Numbered from the stretch's first letter, positions 22,185-33,531 are shown. The stretch: 44,158 nt of DNA from Branchiostoma floridae (GCF_000003815.2 NC_049980.1:1711411-1755568); one strand, 5' to 3'. Made by a program: numbers and translations. Notes: a model not told the origin generated them from the letters alone.

Positions 22185-23440
22185 TACTTTATTCACATAT
22201 TTTGCAACATAATTGGGCGTTTTAAAAGTCTACTACAAAACTTATTGTCTTATGTCTTAAGTGCCCTAAACCAGTTCCTTTTTAATTTGCAACATAATGG
22301 AGGATCAAATGCAAAACTACTCCAACCAGTATAAATTATGCAGTTTGATGCTTTAAAAAACACAACAAAACATCAAGCACCACTCTTTTGCATTAATACA
22401 GACTGACATTGTCTGTACTGCTAGGCCGGTACAAATTACTGGACATAAATGTTTGTAAATTCCATCCTCCACATTGTAGAACCTGAAATGAGCATGTTTG
22501 TCTACTCCCTTGTTAATAGATACAAATTGTCCAGATTTTCAATGCCATTAGAAGCAATTAGCCAGGAGGATTATCTGTGTCAAGAGTAATTGACCACATG
22601 ATGATCCCATAATTTGATGACAATAGCAAATTAGCACCTAATTAACACTCCTCATTACACTGGTAGGCTGTAATTATGCTTGAAAAGGGAGGAAAACACT
22701 GTCTGAATCTGATGAAAGGGTTGTTTAAGAAATGGAGAAAATTAGTTTCCAATTTACTTATACTGTATGTCTTGGAATTTTTTCAGCCACTACTGTAAAA
22801 TTTATTTTTTCTTGAGCAGATATAACTTTGCAGTGAGAGTGGAAAAGGAGGTTTCTCTTGGTTTCATTTGGTTAACAATTACAACACAATACAATAGCAT
22901 AAAAACACATAAAACACTGTGCCCTTATGACAAAGTGGAGAGGACCTGCAAATACTGTGAACATCTCTGGTAGACGAACATGTAATGCAGATAAATTTGA
23001 CATTCTATATTGCCAGACTGTATGCCATAAAACTCACCTATACCCTACTTTGCCGAACAGTTGAACACTAACCGATCATTACACTACCAATTCTCAGTTT
23101 CACTTGTGAGCTATAACTACTGTACAAAGGATGGTCTAATAGCACAAACTTTTAATCATGGATTGCTTATGGAGAATTTGTCAGAATTACACAATTGAGA
23201 CTCAGAAGGACAGCAATGTTGGTTCAATAAAGACTGAAATGAATCGAAGATCAAACCAAATATAAGTGTAGGGGTCCTTCCCGGTGTGATGGGATCAAAC
23301 CTTACAGTCTGGTCTCCGGATTGAGTCGATGACATCTTGCAATTAGGTGATAGGCACCTGTTATGTCAATCCTTCCGCAAATGTGGTAAAACTGAATAGA
23401 TTAAAAAAATGAATAGATAAATAAACCACTGCGTACTCAC
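22185..23440. other. Rest of lmbrd1 last intron
   Basis: AT-rich intron without recognised elements; a tRNA, exon or strong repeat is not visible. Confidence 0.5.
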
Positions 23441-23544
23441 CCCCAGGAAGCCCCAGGTGCCCCAGTAGTAACAGGCTCCGAAGAACCAGACCTTGTAGAA
23501 GAATCGTGTTGTCAACGTGCTCATTCTGGTCATGGTGCACTCCG
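23441..23544 (-). CDS. lmbrd1: lmbrd1 exon (penultimate)
   Basis: Acceptor CTCTGTCCCAG, donor GTGAGTACG. It enters with two bases of a split Ala codon and leaves in phase 0. It reads ECTMTRMSTLTTRFFYKVWF then FGACYYWGTWGFLG, matching the conserved QCTVTR...FWFFSAAYYFGNWAFLG block of LMBD1 before the last helix. Confidence 0.93.
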
Positions 23545-23629
23545 CTGGGACAGAGAAACAAGTCTGTTAAAATGTGTCTAACATATCCAGTCTAGAACTT
23601 TGTTGATGTCATACCTAGGCCGCGATAAT

Positions 23630-23812
23630 GGTCGATACTGGAAAAATTTGGACGTACAAAAGGCGTGCATCCCCAAAACAGGGCGTACATTTTCTGACAT
23701 TTTAGTAAAGGGCCTGTAACTTAAGGATCGTTTTGTTTACTCCAAAAACAACTCTCGCACAGAGAAAACTACTGTCGCTGCGAGAGTGTGCAAGTGGTTA
23801 ATTCGAGCCCTG
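23630..23812. repeat. Word-repeat element (GGCGTACA and CTCTCGCAC words)
   Basis: It contains GGACGTACA, GGCGTGCA and GGGCGTACA, then CTCTCGCACAG and its near inverse GCGAGAGTGTGC, and ends ATTCGAGCCCTG. That end matches the CAGGGCTYGAA terminus of the neighbouring elements. The left boundary is not certain. Confidence 0.45.
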
Positions 23813-24044
23813 ATGTGTCATGTGTTTCTACTGTTATCACACGACCTTCCACAGAATAATTTGAATGCACTTGAGTGTGCTGACTGCAGTGTTGTTGATA
23901 ACTTGAATACCACATTCCAATGTTGAAAATGCTGTTGTTGCAGTTTTTTGCTTGAGGACACCAAATTTTTTCTACAGTAACTCCAAACTTGTCAAGGAAT
24001 CACATGATGCAATAGCAGACATACTCATCATTGACATATCCCAC

Positions 24045-24117
24045 CTTGTGTTGCATTGAGATTACAGGGCAAAAGTGTCGCAAAAGTCTCATTGGTGGCA
24101 TGGTTGGTCTCGTTTTG
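24045..24117 (-). CDS. lmbrd1: lmbrd1 exon, luminal loop
   Basis: Acceptor TTCCTGTTACAG, donor GTGGGATATG. It enters in phase 0 and leaves after one base. It reads QNETNHATNETFATLLPCNL then NATQ. Three N-glycosylation sequons (NET, NET, NAT) fit the lumenal loop that is also glycosylated in LMBD1 of other animals. The loop diverges in sequence, so the assignment rests on position, phase and flanking exons. Confidence 0.85.
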
Positions 24118-24862
24118 CTGTAACAGGAAGACAGGAAGACATGTTAGAACCAAGCACTAATGATTAACAATAACATTTTCAACATTGCATCAATTTTAAT
24201 CGTGCTGTATCAATTACGATCCAACTACGTCGATGAAGGTAAGACATTCAGGTAATAACATACAATATACAAAAGTAACTCAAGTCACTGGATCAAGATT
24301 TTGCTAACGTTCAGACATTTCATATACATGTAGCATCCAATATCTGTCGTCAGTGACTTGTGGCATTGATAATGGGGCATGTCAATGTAGCATATCCCAA
24401 CCAATATTTTTAGCAGTAGTACCACTGTACCAGGGTTCTAGCTAGTGTATTCCAACTGCTATAATCTGAGACCACCATACTAAATGAGCACCACTATGGT
24501 AATTTCCAACTAGTACAGCGGTACATTTCTACATGTACTTTGCTAGTGCATACTTGTGGAACAATGTTGATATGACCTTGCAAACTGACCAAAAAATCCT
24601 TCAAATTACATGTGGTGTAAAAAGAATGAAGTCCCATAATGGGTACCCTTACTAAGTTAGAATGCCAACTTGTTACCTTACATTTTCATCTCCTCACTGT
24701 GCCATGGAAGGGCCAAGAACCCCCTTGTGAACCATACCCCGATTGGTTGCTTTGCTTTCGCACACAATATACATTTGTATTGCCATTACCATTGTGCTAA
24801 AACAATTCTGGCTAATTGTCTACTAAAGAACAGCACACAGGACAGAAGAAGAGCTGTCATAC

Positions 24863-25006
24863 CCAGTAGTGCTGGCTGCCAAACGTGACGTACTGTGGAG
24901 ACAGTGTGTACAGCATGATGTTGTTGGTCAGCACGATCAGCATCAGGATCATGCACATGAACAGCAGGGCCTGGGGGCGCGTCCGCTGCACCCGGATCTT
25001 ATACAT
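24863..25006 (-). CDS. lmbrd1: lmbrd1 exon
   Basis: Acceptor CTGTATACAG, donor GTATGACAG, phase 0 at both ends, 48 codons. It reads MYKIRVQRTRPQALLFMCMI then LMLIVLTNNIMLYTLSPQYV and TFGSQHYW. The YKIRxxRTRPQALLF motif and the following helix are among the most conserved LMBD1 segments. Confidence 0.96.
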
Positions 25007-25069
25007 CTGTATACAGTTAAATGTAGTATCCATGAATAGTTTTATAAGGCTGGTACATCACTGAATAAA

Positions 25070-25379
25070 CAGGGTTGGACAAGTTTTCTAAAATTCACTT
25101 GTCCTATCGGGCAAGCACATCTACTTGCCTGAGCCAATTTTTCACTTGCACAAAATTCAAATGTCACTTTTATATTCATTTTCACATCCAGCAATGGAAT
25201 TATCATTGCCTCCATTTTTCTATGTTGACCATTACTTGATGTCATGACTGTAAAAAGTAATCTCACTCAATGGAAAAATCGTACTTGCCCGATCGGGCAA
25301 GTGGGGTAGGTCATGCACTTGCCCAATCAGCACTTTCACTTGCCCTGGACAATAGGGCTAATGGACTTGTCCAACACTG
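25070..25379. mobile_element. hAT-like word-repeat element (ACTTGCCC words)
   Basis: Termini CAGGGTTGGACAAGT and ACTTGTCCAACACTG are inverted repeats with one mismatch. ACTTGCCC-type words recur at both ends, with a perfect palindrome CTTGCCCGATCGGGCAAG at about 25285. The flanks TGAATAAA and TGATAAAG suggest a decayed target duplication. Confidence 0.6.
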
Positions 25380-26093
25380 ATAAAGAGACTATTTTTGCAC
25401 TACCATTGTTTTATTTTCACTGACATTTCGGTGATCAATTACTTTATGTGTAAATACTTTATGTATGTGAACTCTTATGCTGATAAGCAGTGACACCTAG
25501 TGCTGCAGTACAATGTGAACCAGTCAGAACTTCCCAAATGAATGTGACAGACGCCCACCTAAACGTCAGTGAAAATAAAGCAAACATTTCTTAAAGAGTG
25601 TCTTCATTCAGACTGGTTGGTTCATGTACACAAAACAAAGTTAAAGTCTGGTTCAGTTAACTCTATTAGCAACATTTTCAAACAACTCCAAAACTGTACA
25701 AAATGGTACAACATATGACAACAACTATTGAACAACAACACTACAAGGCTAAACTATCCTACATAAACAACTATATAATTGTCGATAACGGTATATGAGT
25801 AACATAACTGTCACGTAAGGATGATTTGGAATTGCTTTTGGAATGAAAAACAAATAAAGAAATTGTAAAAACCTTGCTTTCCGTGTCTATTCCTGCAGTT
25901 TACAGTGTTGCAACTTTTAAGATTTCTTAACAAACACCTATCAGAATAGCAGGATTATTCAGTCCATTTCAATCCCTGCTCGAGTAATGGAATATTCCAA
26001 GATTAAACAGTTCTAGCAAGTGACAGGCCTTGACAACAATTTGGATCATACCATTGTTGATAATAGGTACAAGGTAGGTAGAAGGAAGTTTAC
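25380..26093. other. Rest of lmbrd1 intron
   Basis: No recognised element or gene. Confidence 0.4.
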
Positions 26094-26198
26094 CCTGATC
26101 CAGAAGAACCATATGCCCATCTGTTTGATCCCCGCCATGGAACAGAAGACCCAGTACATGATGATGGCTGAGATCAGGATATAGTCCAGGGGGAACAC
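26094..26198 (-). CDS. lmbrd1: lmbrd1 exon
   Basis: Acceptor GTACTTTTCAG, donor GTAAAC, phase 0 at both ends, 35 codons. It reads VFPLDYILISAIIMYWVFCS then MAGIKQMGIWFFWIR. The VFPLDYIL...MAGI.N.GIWFFWIR pattern is diagnostic of LMBD1. Confidence 0.97.
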
Positions 26199-26625
26199 CT
26201 GAAAAGTACAGTGCACAAATGTATATCAGGGGAGATTGCTACGTGGTAGAATAGCCAAGTAATATTGGGTACATTCTGCTGTTAGAAATTCAGATTGGAG
26301 ACTAAATTTGAAAATGTGCCAGTCAGAGCTTGAAACAGCAATTCCACCAAATCACAATATATACCCTGACGTATATCTAGAATATGTTAACAGGTTATAA
26401 AGCATATTGTTTGAGCCTTGAGACAAGGAGTGGCAACAGAATGATGCAATGTGGCAAAGCATGTTTTACATACATTGCTGAACTATTAAGTCAGTAACCC
26501 TGACATTCTGTGGTAAGAGTACAGAATACTAATGTTGCTACAAAGGTAACTGCATTATATATCATTGCAATGTCAAGAGTAAGGCAGCAAAAGAATTAAC
26601 AATCACTGAAAAATTGAACTTGTTA

Positions 26626-28211
26626 GGGACCGTACGATATTTATCGGGGGGGGAGGGCTGGTGCATTGGAAGTCGGATCAAAAAATTTTTTGATGGCCCT
26701 CCCCCCATCTCAAAAAAAATCTAACGTGACCCTCCCCCTCCACCTCAAAAAAATAAACATGGCCCTCCCCCCCGACAGGCATAATCAAACGGGTAGAAAA
26801 ACAACCAATAAAATAATCTTAATATAACGTTAGACGTCAGGGCACAAGGGCGCCAGTGTTCTCGCCAGGATTTTTTCACAGCGTCGGGCCAGGGGTCCGG
26901 GGGCATGCTCCCCCGGGAAAATTTGGATTTTCAAACCCTCTAAAACAGAATTTCCTGCAATTTGAGAGGAAAATTATGCCCTTGAGATTGGATGCCGGTT
27001 GCCTTTTTTACTCCCGTTTTTCAGTAATCGACGTCCGCCCTCCCCCCAAAATATGTTATAACTATAAGCTCGGGGAATCAGCAGTCCGTGATCTGGCCCG
27101 GGTATTATTTGTCCAGTCATGTCTATATGAAAATTTTGGGTTTTTGATGCTTCCAAACAGGGCTTTAGCCAGTGAGTTCTTCAGCCCATGGAAAAATCCT
27201 GCCAATTTTTTTCCGACATTGAATAAAGAATGCCTACCTCGTGCGATCGATGTTGCGCCCTCCCGCATCAAATGCTAGTAGTTTTTCCAGAGGATAAAAT
27301 GACGGCGCCATCACACCTTGTGTTTTTTTTTTCTATTTTGCCCGATGATTTTACTAAAATTTATCATTTATCGAATCGGTCGGGTTTTACAAGGCCGCGC
27401 CGTCATTTTCCACGAGCGTGCGTTTGTTTCATGCGACCTCAGGTAACCCCGTTTTCGGCGTGAAATCTTTGGCTCACCGCTGGATTTCTTTTTACATAGA
27501 GACCAAGAACGTTATACATTATACGAAGGACGGTGATCTGCTGCGTCTTTGGCAGTGATCAGTGCCGGTGTAGCCTTGAAGGAGTAGCCAGAAAAGACGT
27601 CCCACTGTGCTGGGCGCTGCGATCGACAGTCCGTCTGGGGAGGGGGGCGTGCCGCGCCATGTGCCACAGACGACAATGCCAGTGCACAGCCGACTCGATC
27701 GACGCTTGACAACAATATTGCGGCCCCTTTTCTGCCACAAATTTTGTCCTTTTAAAACAAAAGAAATGTTATAAATAAAAAAATAAAGTGTATAGTTTTG
27801 GATTCTTCACATATTTACCGCGCACCGCTTTTGTAACTTAAATATTTGGGGGAAACTCAGCCGAGCCGAGTGCGTCTTTCCAGAAAAAAATAAGTCCGGA
27901 GACGGAATGACGTATGCCTGGCGGGAACGCTGGTCCAGGGCAGCGCCACTTTGGGGGACCTAGGGGGGCGAAGCCCCCCCGGAAGCTCTTGCATTTTAGG
28001 CTATTCAGAAGGCTTATTTTATCAGTTTTAGGGCCATGTAAAGATATCAAAACAAAAAAAAGTATAAACAATTCTTTCAAAAAAATTAACATGGCCCTCC
28101 CCCTATCTCAAAAAAATTAACATGGCCCTCCCCCCACCTCAAAAAAAATTAACATGGCCCTCCCCCCCTAACGCACCAGCCCTCCCCCCCTGATAAATAT
28201 CGTACAGTCCC
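26626..28211. mobile_element. ~1.6-kb non-autonomous DNA transposon
   Basis: Termini GGGACCGTACGATATTTATC and GATAAATATCGTACAGTCCC are inverted repeats with one mismatch, flanked on both sides by TTA, a probable 3-bp target duplication. Just inside are repeated CATGGCCCTCCCCCC modules separated by A-runs on both sides. A 3-bp TTA duplication fits PIF/Harbinger-type elements, but I see no transposase. Internally it carries CCGGGGGCATGCTCCCCCGG and a CAGGGCTTTAGCCAG block near 27159 that look like nested repeats. Confidence 0.75.
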
Positions 28212-28487
28212 TTAGGTCAAAAGATTATGGTTGAAAGGTCCACTGTCTGTGTACTACAAATCTTGGAATTTTTGCAGTGGTTTTATTTTTGCTGTGACCT
28301 CTCCACCACAACTACACAACACCACAAAATGCATTTCCAATGTACTCAATATTACTACTAACTGCACTACAGAATTGCGTCAACCACAAATTTTAAACAC
28401 AATGAAATTCTTATTTTCCTCACATACAGCAAAATAAAATCATCGCTAAAGTAAGTAAATTTACAGTACAACTCTTCCCATGCCTAC

Positions 28488-28590
28488 CTTCTGTGTGTTG
28501 ACCATGACAATGTCTACAGGGTTGGGCAGCTGAGGTTTAGGGAGAGCATATCCCATCTTGTAGCCAAGACCATGCAGGATCCGATCAATG
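28488..28590 (-). CDS. lmbrd1: lmbrd1 exon
   Basis: Acceptor CTTGTGTCAG, donor GTAGGCATG. The first base completes a split Cys codon and it leaves in phase 0. It reads IDRILHGLGYKMGYALPKPQ then LPNPVDIVMVNTQK, corresponding to the luminal loop between two helices (LDKALHSAGIDSGF...NPLNMLLPLLQT in human, recalled). Confidence 0.9.
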
Positions 28591-28662
28591 CTGACACAAG
28601 AGAAAGCATACAGTTTTATTATTATCAATTTGAAAGTTCATCTGTGTTGTTCGAAGTCATTT

Positions 28663-28849
28663 TTGAACTAATCTAACTGTACTACAAAAAAAAAAGATTG
28701 GACTCACCCAGAATTTCGACTGAACAGCACCAGGACTGAACAGCACCATTCTTTGTCATTCATTCCTTGACAAATGCTGGTGCTGATCAGTAAAAAATTT
28801 GGGTGAGTCCAATCTTTTTGTGTTGGATATTACAGTTAGATTAGTTCAA
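28663..28849. mobile_element. Palindromic MITE
   Basis: TTGAACTAATCTAACTGTA at the left and its reverse complement at the right, with further arm identity around AGATTGGACTCACCC. The left arm has an expanded A-run. The loop contains GAACAGCACCA twice. It sits about 70 bp from the lmbrd1 exon ending at 28590. Confidence 0.8.
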
Positions 28850-29429
28850 GAGTTTTATTATTATATAGTGAACTTTATTGACTAGCCAAGACTAGATGAA
28901 AGCCATTACGTTAACAAAATTGCGAATGTTCTTGCATAAAAGTGAAATCGATTCGGTTTAGCTCATTGAAGAGCTATTCTTCCACTGGTCGTGACAGAGA
29001 AGACAAGACAGTATGAACAAGTACATTGTACCGGGGAAATTTCCCTAGCTCTTTTCTACAAACACAATGAACAGTGGACCATGGCTTAACATCCTGTCGC
29101 AAGGACTCATTTCTTACACTTGAATCGACATTTGCAAAATGTATTTCCTAAACAGATCCTATAGTCAATTTTATGTCATACCTGTGACGTGAAAACGTTG
29201 GATACGGGTGTTCCGTGTGATAACTTTCCATATCACACAGGTTCGAAAGTTATATCACACAGGCTTCCTTCGAGTAAATTGAACTATTTCGAACGGGCCA
29301 AATACGGCACGGTTGAAAATTTGCATACCGGATTTGGACATTAGAATTGCTGTTATTACAATCTTTTGTTTGAGGACACAACATTTTCTCAACTTCTGGT
29401 GCATTTCGCAACGAAATATATGTTTTCTC

Positions 29430-29546
29430 AGGTGGATCCCAGCCCTCCCAGGGTCGAATCACCCTCCGGCCTTTGGGCGATCCTTCCCGCGGTCGGGCTG
29501 GTACGTCGGGTGATACGGAATACACCGTGTTGTATTCTATGTGTAT
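29430..29546 (-). mobile_element. GC-rich palindromic element, partial copy
   Basis: It matches the reverse complement of 43010-43150: CCAGCCCTCCC, TCACCCTCCGGCCTT, GGGCGATCCTTC, CGCGGTCGGGCT and the terminus GGTGATACGGAATACACCG. The second terminal repeat appears missing. Its intact end is about 40 bp from the donor of the exon at 29584-29648. Confidence 0.7.
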
Positions 29547-29583
29547 TTAGAAATGTACAAAATGGTCCATGTTAGGTACTCAC

Positions 29584-29648
29584 CATGAGAGTAAGAGGGA
29601 CACAAAGATGATGAGAGCCAACAAGATGAACACAATCCCAAACACCAT
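29584..29648 (-). CDS. lmbrd1: lmbrd1 exon
   Basis: Acceptor TTGTTCTCCAG, donor GTGAGTACC, phase 0 in and two bases of a Cys codon out. It reads MVFGIVFILLALIIFVSLLLS, one hydrophobic helix matching IVWGIFFILVALLFVISLFLS of human LMBD1 (recalled). Confidence 0.94.
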
Positions 29649-30493
29649 CTGGAGAACAAACACGACCATTATGATTGGTAATACTCATTTGTACATGTTT
29701 GTTGTTCCACGGAGAAAGAAAGTAGTAGATCACAATGTTTTATCATAATTGTATCATTCTGTTAACCAGAAATTTTCCACACACATCTCACTATCCCTTT
29801 TCGATTATCTCTCTGCTGTTTGGCAGTACAAATTTGTTCCATACACAGCAGCAATATGAGAGGAAAGTGATAAATTATTCTGTAGTACTGCAATTGACAG
29901 CTAGGGGGAGCTTCAGGACAGATGTCAGAGATGTATTGTGAAGTGGAGGGCTTAAAATGGGAATATTATAGAGCCACTTAAAAAATTGCAATAATCCTTC
30001 TTTTCCTTGAAAATTTCAGCCAAATCTGGTGACTTTGGGGGTTAAAAAGAATGGGGAGGGTCTAAGCTTTCCTATTTTGGTCAAACTTTGTTCAGTTTGC
30101 TTGTATAGTTGCTGCAAGGACAAATTTGAGTTTTGACTAGTTGGATCCTCACAGTGGTTGGATAACAAGAAATAGGTCAAATATAATGGTGGGGTTTCTT
30201 AAACAGAGTTTGCCTTCTTGGAGTTTGCGCTAATCAATTTTGTTATCTTTGCATATTAATATATAGTGACATTCTGCAGAAGAAAAATTTGTTGAAGTTT
30301 GGGTAAGTACTTTAACGAGGTCTTATTTCAGTGCTTTTTATGTCATACTCCAAAAGGGAGACCCAACACACATACAGCATCTAATTGCCTGGAAAATATG
30401 CAGTCTGCCCTACAGGACTGTGTATTTTCAAGGCAATTTGATGCTGTAGTGCCATCTTTCAACACCAGGGGGAGCTTCAATAAGGTACACTAC
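29649..30493. other. lmbrd1 intron
   Basis: No element or gene recognised. Short open frames are not supported. Confidence 0.45.
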
Positions 30494-30646
30494 CTGGAAG
30501 GGCCTGCAGACGATGAAACACTTGTTGAGCCAGCTGCGCTCGGCTGACAGCAGGTGGCGCTCACGCCGACGCAACAGGTGGAGCTTCTCATCCAATTCGT
30601 CCATCTCTTTACGATCACGGTTGGTCATTCGCCTTCCGTCTTGGTA
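30494..30646 (-). CDS. lmbrd1: lmbrd1 exon, large cytosolic loop
   Basis: Acceptor TTTTCCTTGCAG, donor GTAGTG, phase 0 at both ends, 51 codons. It reads YQDGRRMTNRDRKEMDELDE then KLHLLRRRERHLLSAERSWL and NKCFIVCRPFQ. The charged, heptad-like stretch ending LRRRERHL matches the LMBD1 loop (DGRPLPARDKRALKQF...LKKRERHL, recalled). Confidence 0.96.
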
Positions 30647-30944
30647 CTGCAAGGAAAACATGCGTGCATCTTTCGTTATCCTGCTACAGCTTGTACATGT
30701 CACTCACATAAAGGGTTTGTCCTACAGAGTACTTTCAATCTTATGATGGGCCTTTAGGTAGTGGGGACCTGTACATAGTACCTTTACAAAACCGTTTTTT
30801 TCTTGGCCCCGTCGGAAAAAAATGCACCTGAAAAAAGTTGGTATACCAGATTTTGGACCGATGGGAAAATGAACACACTATATCAGCAGGCGTCAGCACT
30901 TTTTGGAGCTCATTGGTCCAAGAAAATACCAAGAGCAAAGTAGG

Positions 30945-31199
30945 GTCAAGAGTTTATAGTCATTTCTACCAAGTTTCTACAGTCAAACTTTAAGCGTTGT
31001 TTACATGAAGATATGATTTTAAAACGCCAAACAGATTCCTTTGTAGTGAGATGGACCATTGTTTTGAGAATTGCCAACTCACAAGTTTTCACAGACAATC
31101 AGGTCCCAGTTTCAGGTCTAGACCTGTACCTGATTCTCTGGACCTGAACAGGTCATGGACCTGAATTTTCTATACTGGTACCCACAAGTACCTCAAGCC
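30945..31199 (+). repeat. Dispersed repeat with GGACCTGA words, plus copy
   Basis: Blocks CAGTCAAACTT, GTTGTTTACATGAAGA, GATTCCTTTGTAGTGA, CCATTGTTTTGAGAATTGCC and ACAATCAGGTCC appear in this order and recur reverse-complemented at 34110-34520. The end is dense in GGACCTGA, with CAGGTCTAGACCTG as a perfect palindrome. Confidence 0.7.
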
Positions 31200-31566
31200 C
31201 AGGGTTGTAGCCAGCCTGAAATAATTTTCCGTCCCCTTGATTTTGAATGCTATTGAGCACCCAAGGCACAAGACGTCGCACCCCAGGCGCAACATTCCTA
31301 GGGGGGTCGGGGGGAGCAAAATTTCAAAATCTAGACCCTCTGAAACACTATTTCCTGCATTTTGAGGTGTAAATTTTGCTGGTAGACTAAGCTATCCAAC
31401 GGCATCTGATTTGGTGAAAAATTACACAAGGGGGACAGTTTTTTTTTTACATCTTTACATATCAATTTTTGTCTGTCACAGAGGATAGAATGGCCAAACT
31501 TATTTTCAGTCCCCAGCTGCAAAGTTCTGTCAAAGGACGGAAGGATGGGCACTGGCTGCAACCCTG
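31200..31566. mobile_element. hAT-like element with 8-bp target duplication
   Basis: Termini CAGGGTTGTAGCC and GGCTGCAACCCTG are inverted repeats with one mismatch, flanked by CTCAAGCC and CTCTAGCC (7 of 8 identical). An 8-bp duplication and CAGGG ends fit hAT elements. No transposase. An internal block (TCTAGACCCTCTGAAACACT, CATTTTGAGGTG) recurs in the elements at 26626-28211 and, reversed, at 33757-34098. Confidence 0.7.
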
Positions 31567-31584
31567 CTCTAGCCCTTAACTAAC

Positions 31585-31710
31585 CTTTACATGAAGGCGG
31601 TTCCTCCTCTCTTCCAAGTCCTCCCTGTCCTCACACACCTCCAGTCTCTCCCTCTTTGCTGCTCTCACACCCTTTATCCAGGTAAAGGGCAGGGCAGTCA
31701 TTCCATAGGC
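31585..31710 (-). CDS. lmbrd1: lmbrd1 exon, large cytosolic loop
   Basis: Acceptor CCCTATGTAG, donor GTTAGT, phase 0 at both ends, 42 codons. It reads AYGMTALPFTWIKGVRAAKR then ERLEVCEDREDLEERRNRLH and VK. The AYGMxALPxxxIKGxRxA block is diagnostic. The position of the mammalian YERL sorting motif reads RERL here, so the Tyr is absent. Confidence 0.96.
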
Positions 31711-32135
31711 CTACATAGGGAAAAGCAATGTTCATTTATATTCTGTATTATATCACAATGGCCTGATTTCCATTTTTCCTCATTCATTTGTGCCAAATAT
31801 CAAGATTTGTCAGTGAGCTTTTTTAACTTAAGTTTCTTAACAAAAAAACGACTATGTGCATCACATACATTACACGCTCAACTGTCACATCATCCTCTGG
31901 TTTGTGACTTCATTTACAGCAACAATCGATTTCTGCATGCTTGGCAAACAAATTTGGATCTCGGACAACCCTGCCCTGTGAACAAATTTGGATCCAGGCC
32001 AACACACAACAGCACAAACAAACACAATGTCATGGACCAATAACTACTGACAGTGTCTTTATAACCATAACCAAGATCCTATACTATAGAAACAATCATA
32101 CATGTATGTATCTTCATGATGGTACATGTCCTTAC
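31711..32135. other. lmbrd1 intron
   Basis: No element recognised. A 150-codon plus-strand frame begins in the preceding exon's antisense and is not supported. Confidence 0.4.
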
Positions 32136-32209
32136 TGTGTAAGTGATGAGGGCCAACATCCCCAACAAAGTCAAGCTACTGATGGCAAAGGAGATGGCAT
32201 CCTCCCCAT
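32136..32209 (-). CDS. lmbrd1: lmbrd1 exon
   Basis: Acceptor TTGTCCACAG, donor GTAAGG. Two bases complete a split His codon; it leaves in phase 0. It reads GEDAISFAISSLTLLGMLAL then ITYT, a membrane helix matching LSFSISSLTLIGMLAAITYT of human LMBD1 (recalled). Confidence 0.96.
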
Positions 32210-32689
32210 CTGTGGACAATAAAATAAACATATTGTGTGAATGCACCTGCCCAATGACATACAAAGAAATGGCTTAAAGTTTATTTTAATGGTTTTCACA
32301 ATGACCTCTTCACAGCAAACTCAAAACCACCGTGAAAAATTTAAATTTTTGTTATTTTTGTCTTTTCCCCACCTACCCCCTTATCTAAGTTCTCATTTGT
32401 TTACTCTACATTGTGCAGTATTATGATGTGTCGGAACTTAGAGGCCATTATGGTGAATATGCACTATCAAACCAAAAATAGAACTCAGACCCAATCTTTA
32501 AAAATTGAACAGAATCTAGAGAGTAGATACATGTGCATGTAGTCTGTTAGATTATGCCAACATTGTTGAAAGCAACTGTTCTGCCCGCAGCACCCTTTCC
32601 CAGTCACTTGTGCAATGTAGATGGTGTCCAACGGGCTGTCCGTACATGCGCGGGTTTCAATTACTGTACAACATGTAGCTCTAGCCCTA

Positions 32690-32815
32690 TGGTACTGTAG
32701 TTATTAGTCTACTGTAGTAGTAGTAGCAGTAACGTGAACTCAAAACCACAGCTAACTGTCCATTTTCTCCCCAACGTGAAATTAAATCCCAGTGAACTTA
32801 AATGCATTTACAGTG
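32690..32815. repeat. Fragment of the TACTGTAAATG MITE
   Basis: The end AACTTAAATGCATTTACAGT and the inner AACGTGAA and AAATCCCAG blocks resemble the right part of the element at 15954-16147. The left end is decayed and carries TAGTAGTAG repeats. Confidence 0.5.
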
Positions 32816-32874
32816 TGAAAGAATCAACTGGCAACAATAAAATACAGATAGGAGCAAGGTAACACATTACATAC

Positions 32875-32963
32875 GGTTTGATCCCAGCTCGTTGAACAGG
32901 AAGTGCAGCCGTTCCCAGTCAGTGGAGTTCTTGGCAGGGGGAGCCGACAGTGGAGCCAAGGCG
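32875..32963 (-). CDS. lmbrd1: lmbrd1 exon
   Basis: Acceptor TTTGCGTGCAG, donor GTATGT. One base completes a split Gly codon; it leaves after one base of a His codon. It reads ALAPLSAPPAKNSTDWERLH then FLFNELGSN. It aligns with GAFVPLNVPNNKNSTEWEKV of human LMBD1 (recalled) and keeps the lumenal NST glycosylation sequon. Confidence 0.96.
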
Positions 32964-33090
32964 CTGCACGCAAAATAAAAAATAACAAATTTTATGGCTC
33001 TTGGTGGCAGATTACGTATAAGGCTTGGTAGGCATCACTCCAATATTAGGAAAATTTTTGTTAAAAAAAAAGGGACAGTTTTTTATTTTA

Positions 33091-33152
33091 GGGCATGGTG
33101 AGGATTAAACCAGGGACCTTTTGATTCTGAGCCAAATGCTCTACCAGAGCAT
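33091..33152 (-). mobile_element. tRNA-derived SINE head, minus strand
   Basis: Read on the minus strand: GCTCTGGTAGAGCATTTGGC (A-box region), CTCAGAATC, then AGGTCCCTGGTTTAATCC (B box with two changes from GGTTCGANTCC) and CACCATGCCC. The order and the CTCAGAA...GGTCC block match the SINE at 14140-14545. The B-box changes and lack of a proper fold argue against a functional tRNA. Confidence 0.6.
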
Positions 33153-33463
33153 ATGGTTAAATAGAATAAATCCCTGTTTGTATCAGGATTTGCTAATCAA
33201 GATTCACCAAGGCACAGGATCGATCACAGTTGGATCCGCCAAATACACGTCCTGCCCTCAGATGGATATGACAGACCTTTAATACCAGGATTCGATTATA
33301 TTTGCTGGAACAGCCAATGTGCTAATGTCATTGGCAGTTTTGAGCTCTGATTGGTTCAAGATAGAAGAAGAAGAAGAAGAAAGTGGGAACACACCAGGGG
33401 GAAACATAAATATCATAATACAGAATATATTTCCTTCATAGATAATTGAAAATCATCTCCTAC

Positions 33464-33531
33464 CCAATCAGCAGTAGAATGGCAGCCACAATGATGAAGG
33501 CCACTGTAAACTTGAGTGCTGCACAGCACCT
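33464..33531 (-). CDS. lmbrd1: lmbrd1 exon
   Basis: Acceptor GTGTTACAG, donor GTAGGA, phase 0 in, two bases of a Gly codon out. It reads RCCAALKFTVAFIIVAAILL then LI, a membrane helix aligned with QIKTALKYTLGFVVICALLL of human LMBD1 (recalled). It is the downstream border of the 9.6-kb intron that contains the TLR. Confidence 0.94.

Noticed and set aside
26856-27278. 140-codon plus-strand frame within the 1.6-kb transposon
   Set aside because: It crosses nested repeat pieces and shows no transposase motif.
33091-33152. Functional tRNA gene on the minus strand
   Set aside because: B box is degenerate, no complete cloverleaf, and it matches a SINE head in the same window.
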